From CAYGBM01 sp964348225 (GTDB lineage: Bacteria; Patescibacteriota; Minisyncoccia; Minisyncoccales; CG1-02-41-26): a stretch of 8,094 nucleotides of DNA. A program made the position numbers and the translations under genes. Numbering within the stretch: position 1 is the first letter of the stretch; each line of letters begins with the position of its first letter. Below, one piece after another: positions 1 through 7,200 of the stretch. Below the pieces are notes generated by a model, which was not told where the DNA came from, ran no database searches, and worked only from the letters and a program-made list of their open reading frames with translations. Location: contig CAYGBM010000013.1 of the NCBI GenBank assembly GCA_964348225.1, positions 1 to 8,094 of the forward strand, in the 5' to 3' direction.

Positions 1-1
1 C

Positions 2-2740
2 ATCATAGCTAATAAAATTGAGGAGGCAAAAAAGCTAGCTTTAAAATACCAAGCCCTTTTTGGCAAAGACAACTTTTATTTGGAAATCCAAGAGCACCGA
101 AATCTGCCAGAACAAAAAAAGGTAAACAAAGCCCTAATAGACTTCTCCAAAAAACTTAAAATTCCCTTGGTAGCTACAAACGACTGCCATTATTTAAAAC
201 CAGAAGATGCTGAAGCCCAGGATATATTAATGTTAATTAACACAGGCTCAAAGCCTGACGACCCAGAAAGGCTAACAATGAAAGCTGATGACTTTTCGAT
301 GAGAACTCCCGAGCAAATGATTAAGTTCTGCAAAGAGGTACCTGAAGCCATTGAAAACACCCAAAAGGTTGTTGAGATGTGCAACTTTGATTTTGTCTTG
401 GGTGAAACAAAACTCCCCCATTTTAAAACACCGAACAACAAAAAACCTGATGAATATTTAAAAGAGCTTTGCCTGAAGGGGCTGGAAGAAAAGAAAAAAC
501 AAATCAAAGATAAAAAAGAAGCAATGGAGAGGTTGGAATACGAGCTTTCTGTTATAAAAGAAACTGGTTTTGCTTCCTACTTTTTGATAGTTCAGGATTT
601 TGTGAACTGGGCAAAAGAAAACCGCATTGTGGTAGGTCCAAGTAGAGGAAGTGCTGGTGGTTCTTTGGTGTCGTTTCTTTTAAACATCACAGAGGTTGAG
701 CCCTTGCAGCATAATTTGCTTTTTGAAAGGTTTATTAATCCTAACAGAGTTTCCCCGCCCGACATTGACCTTGACTTCACTGACAGAAGGCGAGACGAAG
801 TAATCAACTATGTAGCTGAAAAATACGGGAAAGATAGGGTTGCTCAAATTATTACCTTTGGAACAATGGCAGCTAGAGCAGCCATCAGGGATGTGGGAAG
901 GGCCTTGGGCTTAAGCTATGGTTTTTGCGATCAAGCCGCTAAGATGATTCCTTTTGGCTTCACCTTAGACCAATGCTTGGAAAAAGTGTCTGAGTTCCGC
1001 CAGCTTTATGATACGGACGCTGAAGCAAAAAAACTTATTGACTTTTCAAGAAAGCTTGAGGGTTGCGCCCGCCATGCCTCAACCCATGCCTGCGGCGTTG
1101 TTATCTCAGAAGAGCCCTTGGACGAGCTTGTTCCTCTGCAATACCCAACCCAAACAGATCAAACCATTGTTACCCAATATGAAATGTATTCAATTGACGA
1201 TTTAGGGCTTTTGAAAATGGACCTACTTGGGCTGAAAAACCTCACTATTATTGAGGATACCCTCGTTCGCATTTACAAGGTACAGGGTAAAAATGTTGAC
1301 CTCTCCAATATTCCCTACGACGACAAAAAAACCTTTAAGCTCTTTCAGCAAGCTCAAACCACGGGCGTGTTTCAGTTGGAGAGTGCTGGTATGAAAAGAT
1401 ACTTGAAAGAATTGAATCCAACTACCCTCAACGATATAGTAGCAATGATTGCCTTGTATCGGCCAGGACCTATCCAGTTTCTTCCTGACTATATCGCCAG
1501 AAAACATCAGAGGAAAAAGGTTGAATATATGCATCCCAAACTCAAGCCCATTTTAGAAAAAACTTACGGGATTTGTGTTTTTCAGGAACAGTTGATGCAG
1601 ATAGCCAGAGATATTGCAGGTTTCACCCTGTCAGAAGCTGATGTTTTGAGAAAGGCAGTTGGTAAGAAAATAAAGAGCTTGTTGGTTGAGCAAAAAGAGA
1701 AATTCATTCAGGGAGCAATAAAAAACGGCACCACCAAGAAAATAGCCCAAAGGCTTTGGGAATGGATTTTGCCCTTTGCTCAATACGGCTTTAACCTAAG
1801 CCATTCAGTAGCTTATGGAATGATAGCTTACAGAACCGCTTACCTGAAAGCCTACTATCCTATTGAGTTTATGTCAGCTCTTTTAACCTCAGAAAAAACA
1901 GATATTGAAAGAATCGCCTTTCTGATTGAGGAATGCAAAAATATGGGTATTGATGTTTTGCCACCAGACATTAACGAAAGCTTCCATAATTTTTCTGTTG
2001 TGCCCAAAGAGAAGAAAATAAGGTTTGGGCTTTTAGCCATTAAAAATGTTGGCTCAAATATTGTCCAAGCCATTATTCAAGAAAGAAAAGAAAACGGCCA
2101 TTATCAATCATTCTCTGATTTTACCTCAAGGATTGACTGCAAAGATTTTAACAAAAAGTCGTTAGAAAGCTTGATAAAGGCAGGGGTCTTTGATAAATTC
2201 GAGGAAAGAAACAAACTCTTGACAAACCTAGAAGATATCTTGGCTTTTAACCGGGAAATCAGAAAAACAAAAGCCAATGGGCAAAGAAGTCTTTTTGATA
2301 CAGTTTCAACTAAAGCCCCCTCTTTAAAATTAAAGGAAGCCCCCCCTATTCCTTCCGAAAAAAAGCTTCTATGGGAAAAAGAACTTCTGGGTTTGTATAT
2401 TTCTTCCCATCCTTTGGAGGGCGTAAAAAACATTTTAAAAGGAAAGGCCTTGCCCTTAAAAGAACTAAAAGAAAACATCTTTAATCAAAAAATCAGGGTC
2501 GGTGGCATTATATCTTCTATTAAGAAAATATTAACTAAAAAGGGCCAGCCAATGCTTTTTATGAAACTTGAAGATTTAACTGATAGAACAGAGGTAGTGG
2601 TATTCCCCAGCATTATTGAAAGAAACCCCACTGCCTTCCAGGAAAACAAAATTGTCTTTGTTACAGGCAGGGTAGACACAAGCCGCGACAACACCCCCAA
2701 AGTAATCTGCGAAGAAATTGAAGAAATCACCGAAGCTTAA
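2..2740 (+). CDS. dnaE: DNA polymerase III subunit alpha, 3' part (open at left edge)
   Basis: Catalytic subunit of the replicative DNA polymerase. The frame is open from base 2, so the 912 visible residues lack the N-terminus, probably about 150 residues by spacing against E. coli DnaE. Seen: the end of the PHP domain with N60-D61-C62-H63, which keeps Asp and His metal-ligand-type residues; the glycine/serine loop G212-P-S-R-G-S-A218; the catalytic motif PDIDLDF with D254 and D256; the third catalytic Asp D407 in KMDLLGL; RPGP at 487-490; a helix-hairpin-helix around 673-690; and an OB fold from about 831 to 900. The spacing D254 to D407 matches E. coli D401 to D555 closely. The protein stops just after the OB fold, so the tau-binding C-terminal region of E. 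coli DnaE is absent. Odd: the FNKSH-type motif reads FNLSH, with Leu599 where Lys or Arg is usual. TTG at 80 is an internal Leu codon, not the start. The stop is TAA. Confidence 0.96.
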   Translation: MIANKIEEAKKLALKYQALFGKDNFYLEIQEHRNLPEQKKVNKALIDFSKKLKIPLVATNDCHYLKPEDAEAQDILMLINTGSKPDDPERLTMKADDFSMRTPEQMIKFCKEVPEAIENTQKVVEMCNFDFVLGETKLPHFKTPNNKKPDEYLKELCLKGLEEKKKQIKDKKEAMERLEYELSVIKETGFASYFLIVQDFVNWAKENRIVVGPSRGSAGGSLVSFLLNITEVEPLQHNLLFERFINPNRVSPPDIDLDFTDRRRDEVINYVAEKYGKDRVAQIITFGTMAARAAIRDVGRALGLSYGFCDQAAKMIPFGFTLDQCLEKVSEFRQLYDTDAEAKKLIDFSRKLEGCARHASTHACGVVISEEPLDELVPLQYPTQTDQTIVTQYEMYSIDDLGLLKMDLLGLKNLTIIEDTLVRIYKVQGKNVDLSNIPYDDKKTFKLFQQAQTTGVFQLESAGMKRYLKELNPTTLNDIVAMIALYRPGPIQFLPDYIARKHQRKKVEYMHPKLKPILEKTYGICVFQEQLMQIARDIAGFTLSEADVLRKAVGKKIKSLLVEQKEKFIQGAIKNGTTKKIAQRLWEWILPFAQYGFNLSHSVAYGMIAYRTAYLKAYYPIEFMSALLTSEKTDIERIAFLIEECKNMGIDVLPPDINESFHNFSVVPKEKKIRFGLLAIKNVGSNIVQAIIQERKENGHYQSFSDFTSRIDCKDFNKKSLESLIKAGVFDKFEERNKLLTNLEDILAFNREIRKTKANGQRSLFDTVSTKAPSLKLKEAPPIPSEKKLLWEKELLGLYISSHPLEGVKNILKGKALPLKELKENIFNQKIRVGGIISSIKKILTKKGQPMLFMKLEDLTDRTEVVVFPSIIERNPTAFQENKIVFVTGRVDTSRDNTPKVICEEIEEITEA

Positions 2741-2755
2741 CAAATTAATTTCCAA

Positions 2756-2778
2756 TTACAACCCCCTGGGGGTTGTAA
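2756..2778. repeat. Perfect 23-nt palindrome between dnaE and thrS; possible terminator
   Basis: Arms TTACAACCCCC and GGGGGTTGTAA are perfectly complementary around one central T. As RNA this gives a stem of about 9 bp. It starts 16 bases after the dnaE stop and ends 36 bases before thrS. No clean T-run follows on the plus strand (GCTAACAATTTT), so efficient termination is doubtful. It may be a processing hairpin, or another member of the palindrome load seen in this window. Confidence 0.6.
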
Positions 2779-2814
2779 GCTAACAATTTTCAATAACTTA
2801 ATTTTTAAGCTTAT

Positions 2815-4656
2815 ATGCCAGCAAGGAAAACCACAAAAATTGAAACCATTCGCCATTCTCTATCACATATTATGGCTTTGGCTGTGAAAGAACTCTATGA
2901 CGGAGTTCACCCTGTTAAATCCCGCAAAGCGGGAATTTCGCCGAAGGCGAAATTATTTAACAGGGTAAAATTTGGCATAGGTCCTGCCATTGAAAACGGC
3001 TTTTACTATGACTTTGATTTTTCTGCTGTTTCAAATCGTGCCGATCGGCACGATTTGAAACAAGAGAATATAACCATAGCTGACTTGGCGAAGATTGAAA
3101 AGAGGATGCTGCAATTAATCAAAAAAGATTTGAAATTTGAAAAAAAAGAAATTTCAACTAAAGAGGCAAAAAAACTATTCAACGACCAACCCTACAAACT
3201 AGACCTCATCAAAGAGCTAACAGACCCTGTTTCGATTTACCAGGTTGGAGAGTTTGTTGATTTATGTAAGGGGCCGCATGTTAAATCAACCAAGGAAATT
3301 AACCCAAGGGCATTTAAACTAACTAAGGTAGCTGGAGCTTATTGGAGAGGAGATGAAAAAAACCCAATGCTTACCCGTATTTACGGATTGGCTTTTGCAA
3401 CTGAAAAAGAATTAAAAGACCATTTAAAACAGCTTGAAGAAGCAGAAAAAAGAGACCACCGGGTTCTAGGGAAAAAGCTAGATATCTATTCTATTGACGC
3501 AGAAGTGGGCTCGGGATTAATTCTATGGCACCCAAAAGGTGCTCTTTTACGCCAGCTTATCAGGCAATATTGGATAGAAGAACACTTTAAAGAAGGATAT
3601 GAAATTATTGAAACGCCCCACATCGGCAGGTTGAAACTATGGCAAACATCAGGCCATACTGATTTTTACAAAGAAAATATGTACGGACCTATGAAAGTTG
3701 AGAATGAGCTATATCAACTGAAACCAATGAATTGCCCTTTCCACGTAAAAATATATAACTTCCAAATGCGAAGCTATCGCGATTTACCTTTGAGATGGGC
3801 GGAATGGGCACAAGTGTACCGATATGAAAAATCCGGGGTTTTACACGGACTAACAAGGGTACGCGGCTTTACCCAAGACGATGCCCACATTATCTGCACT
3901 AAAGAGCAATTTGAAGATGAACTAAACAAGGTTGTCCGGTTTATCAAAAAGATGCTTGGCGATTTTGGCTTTAAGGATTATGGCATTTATTTAAGTGCCA
4001 GAGACCCAAAAGAAAAAAAGAAATATATTGGCGATGACAAAACCTGGGACTTTGCTGAAAAAACATTGGAAGAGGTGCTCAAGCAAAATAAACTAAAATA
4101 TGTTTTAGATATTGGCGAAGCAAAGTTCTACGGACCTGCCATTGATATTAAAATAAAAGATGCCATTGGCAGAGAATGGCAATGCTCCACTTTGCAATTA
4201 GATATGAATCTTCCTGAAAGATTTAAGATGTTTTACATTGACAAAAAAGGTAAAAAACAAACCCCGATTATGCTACATCGAACCTTGCTAGGAGGAGTTT
4301 GCCGTTTCATTGCTGTTCTGCTTGAACATTATGAAGGTGCTTTGCCTGTTTGGCTCTCCCCTGTTCAAGGCTGGGTAGTCCCTGTTGGTTCTGATCACCG
4401 GAAATACGCCAAAGAGCTTGCAGAAACCCTGAAAGAAAAAGGACTAAGGGTTGAGGCAAGGGTTGAGGCTGAAACTGTTGGTAAAAAAATAAGAGAAGGT
4501 GAAATTCAGAAAATCCCCTATCTTTTAGTGGTTGGCGATAAAGAAATAAAAGCAAAATCAGTGAGAGTGCGCCAAAGGGCAAAAGGAGATATTGGGGAAA
4601 TGGCGCTTAATAAGTTTTTGGAAAAAATTCAAGCAGAAATTGAAAAGAAAAGATAG
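2815..4656 (+). CDS. thrS: Threonine--tRNA ligase, TGS-less, with two in-frame palindromic insertions
   Basis: Charges tRNA-Thr with threonine in the cytoplasm (class II aminoacyl-tRNA synthetase). Residues 14-18 (HSLSH) are the HxxxH of the editing domain, completed by C151 and H155 in LCKGPH, so Ser-tRNA editing should be possible. The catalytic core has motif 2 (YRYEKSG...RVRGFTQDDAH) and the zinc ligands C307, H358 and H488, with 51-residue spacing between the first two as in E. coli C334/H385. A C-terminal anticodon-binding domain runs from about 522 to 610. The N-terminal TGS domain is absent: an in-frame TAA at 2806 rules out an upstream start. Residues 32-51 and about 71-83 are encoded by palindromic elements, which explains the 613-residue length despite the missing TGS domain. 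Odd: motif 3 reads GGVCRF, with C496 where Glu usually precedes the Arg (R497). There is no Shine-Dalgarno site before the ATG. The stop is TAG. Probably co-transcribed with dnaE. Confidence 0.96.
   Translation: MPARKTTKIETIRHSLSHIMALAVKELYDGVHPVKSRKAGISPKAKLFNRVKFGIGPAIENGFYYDFDFSAVSNRADRHDLKQENITIADLAKIEKRMLQLIKKDLKFEKKEISTKEAKKLFNDQPYKLDLIKELTDPVSIYQVGEFVDLCKGPHVKSTKEINPRAFKLTKVAGAYWRGDEKNPMLTRIYGLAFATEKELKDHLKQLEEAEKRDHRVLGKKLDIYSIDAEVGSGLILWHPKGALLRQLIRQYWIEEHFKEGYEIIETPHIGRLKLWQTSGHTDFYKENMYGPMKVENELYQLKPMNCPFHVKIYNFQMRSYRDLPLRWAEWAQVYRYEKSGVLHGLTRVRGFTQDDAHIICTKEQFEDELNKVVRFIKKMLGDFGFKDYGIYLSARDPKEKKKYIGDDKTWDFAEKTLEEVLKQNKLKYVLDIGEAKFYGPAIDIKIKDAIGREWQCSTLQLDMNLPERFKMFYIDKKGKKQTPIMLHRTLLGGVCRFIAVLLEHYEGALPVWLSPVQGWVVPVGSDHRKYAKELAETLKEKGLRVEARVEAETVGKKIREGEIQKIPYLLVVGDKEIKAKSVRVRQRAKGDIGEMALNKFLEKIQAEIEKKR
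2909..2966. repeat. 58-nt three-way-junction palindromic element inside thrS
   Basis: The outer arms ACCCTGTTAAAT (2909-2920) and ATTTAACAGGGT (2955-2966) are perfect complements. Between them sit two abutting perfect hairpins: CCCGC-AAA-GCGGG (2921-2933) and AATTTCGCC-GAA-GGCGAAATT (2934-2954). Every base is in a stem or a 3-nt loop, so the whole unit folds into a Y with no unpaired junction bases. On the minus strand the second hairpin presents a C(TTCG)G loop. It is translated as part of a 20-residue insert (32-51) between the DGV and KFGIGP segments that are normally adjacent in ThrRS. It is REP-like or MITE-like and carries no gene. Confidence 0.85.
3027..3062. repeat. Perfect 36-nt palindrome inside thrS
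   Basis: The half TGTTTCAAATCGTGCCGA is followed directly by its exact reverse complement, centred between 3044 and 3045 with no spacer. It encodes about 13 residues (71-83) just after the conserved FYYDFDF segment and before the IEKRM helix, a position where family members vary in length. Frame is kept. It differs in sequence from the element at 2909-2966. Confidence 0.85.
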
Positions 4657-4702
4657 ACCACCAGAAGAAACTAATGCTAATAGCTCATCTTTTAGATTAA
4701 GC

Positions 4703-4729
4703 TCCAGAAAATATCTGGACTTTTAATTT
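4703..4729 (+). terminator. Weak hairpin with T-rich tail between thrS and miaB-miaA
   Basis: TCCAGA (4703-4708) and TCTGGA (4714-4719) form a 6-bp stem with a 5-nt loop, followed by CTTTTAATTT. The stem is short and AT-containing, so termination would be partial at best. It lies in a 101-nt gap that otherwise shows no clear promoter. Confidence 0.35.
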
Positions 4730-4757
4730 GGCGAAAAGTGTGGTTTAATAATGCAAA

Positions 4758-6734
4758 ATGATTAAGGAAACTTTAGGAAAATACCATATTATTACCTATG
4801 GTTGCCAGATGAATAAGAGTGATTCAGAAAGGATTGCCCAAGTTTTAGAAAAGCAAGGATATAAAAAAGCTCCAAAAGCAGAAGGGGCTGATTTGGTTGT
4901 GATTAATTTATGCTCGGTTCGGCAAAAACCAGTCAACAAATGTAAAAATCAAATATTAAGAATTAAAACGACAAATCAAAATGCAAAAATTATTCTAACT
5001 GGATGTATCTTGGAAAACGACAAAAAATGGTTCAGAGAACTAGGGGCTGAACTAAAGAAATTCAAAGGATTAGCAAGAATTAAGCCTGAAACCTGTTTTG
5101 TGCCCATAACAAGGGGGTGCAATAATTTCTGCGCTTACTGCGTAGTACCTCTGACAAGAGGCAGAGAAAAACACCGCAACCAAAAAGAAATTCTCTGCGA
5201 GGTCCAACATCTTGTCAAAAAAGGCATTCAAGAAATCACTTTGCTAGGGCAAAATGTTAATTCCTATCCTAACTTTGTTAAGCTTTTACAAAAAATAACT
5301 GCTCTGCCAGGTAACTTTAAGATAAAGTTTATTACCAATCACCCTAAAGATTTTTCCGATGAACTAATTGAAGAGACGGCCCAGAATGAAAAAATAGCTA
5401 AATATATTCATTTGCCTATCCAATCAGGCGATAATGAAATCCTAAAGAAAATGAACAGGCATTACACAAGAGCAAATTACTTAGCTTTAATCAAAAAGAT
5501 TAAAAAGAAAATTCCAAAAGTTGAGATAACAACTGATGTTATTGTGGGTTTTCCAGGAGAAACAAAAAAGCAATTTCAGAACACGGTTGATATTTTCAAG
5601 AAAGTGAAGTTTGCCCAAGCCTATATTGCCAAATACTCACCAAGGGCTGGCACTGCTGCTTATAAATTGAAAGACAACGTGCCTCTTGAAGAAAAAAAGC
5701 AAAGAGAACAAGTCTTAAGAAAATTACTTAGGGTCAGACCTAGGTCTGACCCTAAGTTAGTGGTTATTTTAGGTCCAACAGCTGCTGGTAAAACCAGCCT
5801 TTCGATCAAACTTGCTAAGAAATTTAACGGCGAGGTGGTTTCGGCTGATTCAAGGCAGGTTTACAAAGGCATGGATATCGGCACAGGCAAGGTAACCAAA
5901 AAAGAAATGCAGGGTGTCCCCCACTATCTTTTAGATATTGCCTCTCCGAAAAGAAGGTTCTCGGTTGCTCAGTATCAAAAAATGGCAACTGAGGCAGTAA
6001 ATAAAATTATCAAAAAAGGCAAGATTCCTCTCTTGGTTGGCGGCTCCCCTTTTTATATTTACTCAGTAACCGAGGGCTGGCAGTTTCCTGAGATGAAAGC
6101 TGATGTAAAACTGCGCAAAAGATTAGAAAAGAAATCAAGAGAAGAGCTTTTTAAATTATTAAAAAAACTAGCCCCTCAAAGAGCTAAAACCATAGAGAAA
6201 GAAAACAAAAGAAGATTAATAAGGGCTGTTGAAATAGCCAAGTTTTTAGGCAAGGTGCCTCCCCTGAAAAAAAATCCCCAATTTGACTGCTTGTTCATTG
6301 GCGTTAAAAAATCAAGAGAAGAGCTTAAGGCACTTATTGAAAAACGGCTTTTGAAAAGATTGAGAGAAGGTATGATCCAAGAAGTAAAAAGAATCAGAAA
6401 ATCAGGTCTCTCTTGGCAAAGATTAGAAGACTTTGGGCTTGAATACAGATGGATTGCCCGATATTTGCAGAAAAAAATAAATCCCCACACCTTTGGACGG
6501 GATATTAAACCCCGCTCAAAGAATTTGCATTCCTTAACCCCACCCCAAGGAGAAAAATATTCTAAAAAAGGTGTGGGGATAAACTACCAAGAAATGGTAG
6601 AAAAACTCCAAAAAGACATTGAAAAATTCTCCAAAAGACAAATGACCTGGTTCAAAAGAGATAAACGAATCAAATGGATTAAAAATTATCAAGAGGCAGA
6701 AAAGTCCCTAAAAACTTTCTTAAAGAATTATTAA
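4758..6734 (+). CDS. Fused MiaB (TRAM-less) - MiaA tRNA A37 modification protein
   Basis: One 658-residue frame holding two enzymes that act in sequence on tRNA A37. Residues 1 to about 320 are MiaB, a radical-SAM methylthiotransferase: N-terminal [4Fe-4S] cysteines C16 (TYGCQMN), C52 (NLCSV) and C83 (TGC), then the radical-SAM motif C121-x3-C125-x2-C128 in PITRGCNNFCAYC, and later PIQSGD and DVIVGFPGET. The usual C-terminal TRAM domain is absent, and the segment between C83 and C121 is short. Residues about 334-658 are MiaA, dimethylallyltransferase: P-loop GPTAAGKTS (339-347), SADSRQVYKGMDIGTGK with D364 as the expected catalytic Asp, GGSPFYI in place of GGTGLYI, and the C-terminal KRQMTWFKRDKRI. 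A 34-residue insert (576-609) interrupts MiaA between QKKIN and YQEM. The start is fixed by an in-frame TAA at 4749; the ATG at 4751 is in another frame and stops after four codons. No Shine-Dalgarno site is visible. Both halves keep their key residues, so the protein may be active. Assembly error cannot be excluded from sequence alone. Confidence 0.93.
   Translation: MIKETLGKYHIITYGCQMNKSDSERIAQVLEKQGYKKAPKAEGADLVVINLCSVRQKPVNKCKNQILRIKTTNQNAKIILTGCILENDKKWFRELGAELKKFKGLARIKPETCFVPITRGCNNFCAYCVVPLTRGREKHRNQKEILCEVQHLVKKGIQEITLLGQNVNSYPNFVKLLQKITALPGNFKIKFITNHPKDFSDELIEETAQNEKIAKYIHLPIQSGDNEILKKMNRHYTRANYLALIKKIKKKIPKVEITTDVIVGFPGETKKQFQNTVDIFKKVKFAQAYIAKYSPRAGTAAYKLKDNVPLEEKKQREQVLRKLLRVRPRSDPKLVVILGPTAAGKTSLSIKLAKKFNGEVVSADSRQVYKGMDIGTGKVTKKEMQGVPHYLLDIASPKRRFSVAQYQKMATEAVNKIIKKGKIPLLVGGSPFYIYSVTEGWQFPEMKADVKLRKRLEKKSREELFKLLKKLAPQRAKTIEKENKRRLIRAVEIAKFLGKVPPLKKNPQFDCLFIGVKKSREELKALIEKRLLKRLREGMIQEVKRIRKSGLSWQRLEDFGLEYRWIARYLQKKINPHTFGRDIKPRSKNLHSLTPPQGEKYSKKGVGINYQEMVEKLQKDIEKFSKRQMTWFKRDKRIKWIKNYQEAEKSLKTFLKNY
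5726..5757. repeat. Perfect 32-nt palindrome at the MiaB-MiaA seam
   Basis: ACTTAGGGTCAGACCT is followed directly by its exact reverse complement, centred between 5741 and 5742 on CCTAGG. It encodes residues 323-333, exactly between the last MiaB-like helix (EEKKQREQVLRKLL) and the first MiaA strand (LVVILGPTAAGK). The frame through it has no stop. The GGGTCAGACC core resembles REP-type palindromes as I recall them, but I cannot confirm a family here. Confidence 0.85.
6481..6580. mobile_element. 100-bp MITE-like insertion with 14-bp terminal inverted repeats in miaA
   Basis: ATCCCCACACCTTT (6481-6494) and AAAGGTGTGGGGAT (6567-6580) are perfect inverted repeats. ATAAA occurs at both edges (6477-6481 and 6579-6583), consistent with a 5-bp target duplication that overlaps the repeat ends by two bases. 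The 102-nt insertion adds 34 residues (576-609) and restores KKIN-YQEM when removed. The interior has small hairpins such as GAAT-TTGC-ATTC. It carries no transposase, so any movement would need one supplied from elsewhere. Confidence 0.7.
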
Positions 6735-6742
6735 GAAGAAGT

Positions 6743-6765
6743 TGGAAGGAGTTTAACTCGTTCCA
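6743..6765 (+). terminator. Imperfect hairpin just after the miaB-miaA stop
   Basis: TGGAA/TTCCA and GAGT/ACTC form a stem of 5+4 bp with one G-G mismatch and a TTA loop, beginning 9 bases after the stop codon. A T-run (ATTTTTTATA) follows only about 25 bases later, so it is a weak terminator candidate or an mRNA 3'-end stabiliser. Confidence 0.3.
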
Positions 6766-6808
6766 TTCTATAAACCGTTTGATTATTGCAATTTTTTATA
6801 AATGAATA

Positions 6809-6834
6809 CGGGGGAGGTAAACCAGCCGCCCCCG
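6809..6834. terminator. GC-rich hairpin between convergent genes
   Basis: CGGGGG (6809-6814) pairs with CCCCCG (6829-6834) across a 14-nt loop. It lies between the ends of miaB-miaA (plus) and the zinc-ribbon gene (minus), where a shared terminator is expected. Neither side has a proper T-run: read leftward the tail is TATTCATTTATAAAAAATT, read rightward it is ATTGAAAATATA. Termination is plausible but not well supported. Confidence 0.4.
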
Positions 6835-6862
6835 ATTGAAAATATAACTACCCTCAGCACCT

Positions 6863-7054
6863 CTACCCCCCTTTATTATAAGGGAAAGCAAAATTGGGAT
6901 CGTAGTTCCAATGATACTCTCTATGACATACCGGGCATTGCCATCCCGGAAATTTAAGTCCCAGAATCCAGCAACGAACGTAATGGATCTTACGCAATCC
7001 TACATTCCTGCCTTTTTCTGCACAATAGGGACAAGGATGTTTAATTCTTTTCAT
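6863..7054 (-). CDS. Small zinc-ribbon protein, function unknown
   Basis: A 63-residue protein with two CxxC knuckles, C8-P-Y-C11 and C40-P-V-C43, 29 residues apart: the pattern of a zinc ribbon. A fifth cysteine (C28) and aromatic or basic residues (WILGLKFPGW, HREYHW) fill the area around the second knuckle. There is no membrane segment or signal peptide. I do not recognise a named family. The ATG at 7054 is chosen because AAGGGG lies 7 bases upstream (7062-7067); a TTG at 7090 would add 12 residues but lacks comparable support. The gene has its own consensus promoter and follows a terminator, so it is transcribed separately from the LeuA-domain gene upstream. The stop is TAG. It could bind nucleic acid or be a small metal-bound adaptor; both are guesses. 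Confidence 0.75.
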   Translation of the reverse strand: MKRIKHPCPYCAEKGRNVGLRKIHYVRCWILGLKFPGWQCPVCHREYHWNYDPNFAFPYNKGG

Positions 7055-7115
7055 TTGGATTCCCCTTATTAAAGAATCCCTTGCCGACAATTCCTTGTTT
7101 CAGCCATCCTGCCAG

Positions 7116-7144
7116 ATAATATCATATTTGACAGCTATTGTCAA
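7116..7144 (-). promoter_or_regulatory. Consensus sigma-70 promoter for the zinc-ribbon gene
   Basis: Read on the minus strand: TTGACA (7144-7139), a 17-nt spacer, TATTAT (7121-7116), with TG-A just before the -10, giving an extended -10. A start near 7109 would leave a 5' UTR of about 55 nt before the ATG at 7054. The -35 is half of a dyad, TTGACA-N5-TGTCAA (7128-7144), which could be an operator. Confidence 0.8.
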
Positions 7145-7200
7145 GTCGCCGCAATGTCTTTTATTCAAAAAGTTTCCATCTTTATTATAATCCTTTTTAG

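Noticed and set aside
80..82. TTG as the start of the polymerase gene
   Set aside because: The same frame stays open to base 2 and the upstream residues (ALKYQALFGKDNFY) fit the DnaE PHP domain, so this is an internal Leu codon in a gene cut by the window edge.
7055..7090. TTG at 7090 as start of the zinc-ribbon gene
   Set aside because: The ATG at 7054 has AAGGGG at 7 bases, while the added 12 residues overlap that site and look like untranslated leader.
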